Source: UMGS1532 sp045594795
GTDB taxonomy: Bacteria; Bacillota; Clostridia; Oscillospirales; Acutalibacteraceae
NCBI GenBank assembly: GCA_045594795.1
Contig: JAZNZF010000055.1
Span: 1-22,552 of the forward strand
DNA: 22,552 nucleotides
Direction: 5' to 3'
The first letter of the stretch is position 1. Each line of letters begins with the position of its first letter. The notes below the pieces were generated by a model. That model was not told the origin of the DNA. It did no database searches and saw only the letters and a program-made list of their open reading frames with translations. The translations under genes and the position numbers were made by a program. Below, piece after piece: positions 21,074-22,552 of this stretch.

Positions 21074-22552
21074 ATGAATAACATTGTAAAATATTCATAT
21101 CCGGCTAAAAACTTTCAAGAAGCATTACCTATTGGTAACGGAAGAATTGGCGGTATGGTTTATGGAGATGCAAAAAAAGACAGGGTTTCTCTTAACGAAT
21201 CTTCTTTCTGGGCGGGCAATCCTAAGGTTGATTTAACACACGGTTCGACTGAAATTTATAACGAAGCACGTAGATTAACCTTAGAGGGTAAATATTTAGA
21301 TGCTCAACAGCTTATAGACTATAATTTTACAGGTGATTTTGCGCAAAGATATTTAGCATTAGCTAATTTAAATATCGAAGCTGATATAGAAGAGTTTGCT
21401 GATTATAATAGAACTCTTGATATGGAGACAGGAATTCATACTGTTACATTTACTTCTAATAATATAAGCTATAAACGCGAATATTTTGTTAGCCATCCTG
21501 ATGATATTATGGCTATTAGATTAACAGCTACCCAAAGTCAGTCAATAAAAATTAGCTATAATTCTGTAATGCAAGGTACTGTATCAAGCCTTAACGATAT
21601 ATTGATTTTTAAAACAGTAGCTCCTATATCCGTTATTAATTATGAAACATCCGAAGGGTATGACTTGTATAGTGAACTTGACGAAGAAAAGGGCATGCGT
21701 GCTATAGCGGGTGTTAAGATTATCACCGACGGAAGCTTTGAAATTAAAAATAATGTTATTCATGCAAACGGTAGTGATATAGTATTATTAGTTTCTACGC
21801 AAACCTCGTATGTTGATTATAAAACTCACCCATATATTAATGGCAAGGACGAGGTTGCGCTTTGTCTTAATGGTATATCTTCAGCTTCCAAAAAATCGTA
21901 TGATGAAATTAAAAATGTGCATATTGCAGATTTTACGTCACTTTATAATCGAACAGAACTATCTCTTGATAAGGATAATGATGTTTCAGATACCGATTGT
22001 ATATTAAAGGAACAAAAAGATAATAGCGTATATACAATACTTTTTAATTATGGAAAATATTTAACTATATCCGCCTCTCGAAAGGGCGGAAACGCTATGA
22101 ATTTACAAGGCATTTGGAATGAAAAAGAATTTGCGCCTTGGAATTCGGATTTCCACCTAAATATTAACGCTGAAATGAATTATATGCCAACCCTTAAGCT
22201 CAATCTTGATGAGTGCTTTGAGCCATATATTACGCTTACAAAAGAGCTAACCGAAAGCGGTAGAATTATTGCTAAAGAGTGGTTTGGAATTGATGGAACT
22301 ATAGTTAATCATGTTACTGACGTGTGGCGTTTAGCTAACCCCGTTGGAAGACATTATTATGATAGTTGTATTTATGCGTATTTTTCTGTTGCTTTAGGTT
22401 GGATGCTACAAGGTTTATACGAAAGATATGAGATTACAGGTGACGAAGCAATCTTAAAAGATACTTTTTATCCATTGGTTGAAGAGTTTGCTGAAACATT
22501 AATTAAACTACTATATACCGATGAAAATGGAAAAATGTATTTATCTCCAGCT
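21074..22552 (+). CDS. Glycoside hydrolase family 95 (alpha-L-fucosidase type), 3' end outside window
   Basis: GH95 enzymes remove L-fucose (some L-galactose) from glycans by inversion. The reading frame is open from ATG 21074 to the window edge (493 codons seen; full proteins are usually 700-800). The N-terminal domain starts with LPIGNGRIGGMVYG and LNESSFWAGNP, the family's opening motif. The (alpha/alpha)6 barrel begins later with GNAMNLQGIWNE and PWNSDFHLNINAEMNYMP. Asn363 and Asn365 in HLNIN match the pair known to activate water in Bifidobacterium AfcA. The general acid and the rest of the barrel lie at or past the edge. There is no signal peptide, so the enzyme appears intracellular, acting on imported oligosaccharides. 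SD AGGGG, spacing 8. It follows its own promoter. Confidence 0.92.
   Translation, partial: MNNIVKYSYPAKNFQEALPIGNGRIGGMVYGDAKKDRVSLNESSFWAGNPKVDLTHGSTEIYNEARRLTLEGKYLDAQQLIDYNFTGDFAQRYLALANLNIEADIEEFADYNRTLDMETGIHTVTFTSNNISYKREYFVSHPDDIMAIRLTATQSQSIKISYNSVMQGTVSSLNDILIFKTVAPISVINYETSEGYDLYSELDEEKGMRAIAGVKIITDGSFEIKNNVIHANGSDIVLLVSTQTSYVDYKTHPYINGKDEVALCLNGISSASKKSYDEIKNVHIADFTSLYNRTELSLDKDNDVSDTDCILKEQKDNSVYTILFNYGKYLTISASRKGGNAMNLQGIWNEKEFAPWNSDFHLNINAEMNYMPTLKLNLDECFEPYITLTKELTESGRIIAKEWFGIDGTIVNHVTDVWRLANPVGRHYYDSCIYAYFSVALGWMLQGLYERYEITGDEAILKDTFYPLVEEFAETLIKLLYTDENGKMYLSPA

Overview
The window looks like chromosomal DNA from an anaerobic, spore-forming Clostridia-type Firmicute, probably a gut fermenter. 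It is AT-rich by eye, with strong purine-rich Shine-Dalgarno (SD) sites. It holds sporulation genes (sigG, a ylmC-type gene, spoIVB, yunB), fermentation genes (acetate kinase, Na+-pump decarboxylase subunits) and glycan-use genes (galactokinase-type kinase, GH95 fucosidase). The species cannot be fixed from the sequence alone.

Layout. 1-947: C-terminal half of ftsH, closed by a bidirectional terminator shared with a convergent AraC-family regulator (1008-1796, minus). 1955-4446: sporulation block sigG, ylmC-like gene, spoIVB. A possible broken mini-gene (3077-3187) lies between the last two. 4487-8607: accessory region. It holds a compact four-gene operon (97-aa coiled-coil protein, second AraC regulator, two unknown lipoproteins), then a gene-poor stretch with a 21-bp direct repeat, a strong hairpin and a diverged second copy of the 3' end of spoIVB. 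The duplicated tail means the operon sits between two spoIVB ends, which suggests insertion or recombination at spoIVB. 8732-10552: pgsA, a minus-strand two-domain discoidin-like protein and a tRNA-Pro(CGG). 10567-13883 (minus): tight operon tmcAL, a DUF4380-like gene and an AI-2E-family permease. 13987-16469: ackA and a galactokinase-like gene, divergent from tmcAL. 16553-18172: oadG-oadB. 18273-20911: yunB-ligA. 21074 to the end: GH95 glycoside hydrolase, cut by the window edge.

How they fit. SigG and SpoIVB belong to the forespore-to-mother-cell signalling step of sporulation. YunB is also a sporulation protein. GH95, the galactokinase-like enzyme, AckA and the OadB/OadG pump fit sugar release, phosphorylation, ATP formation and Na+ export in a fermenter. 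TmcAL and AckA both use acetate and ATP and share one 103-bp divergent promoter region.

The least explained parts are the four-gene operon between the two spoIVB tails and the mini-ORF with an in-frame TAA upstream of spoIVB. I see no integrase, transposase or CRISPR array.
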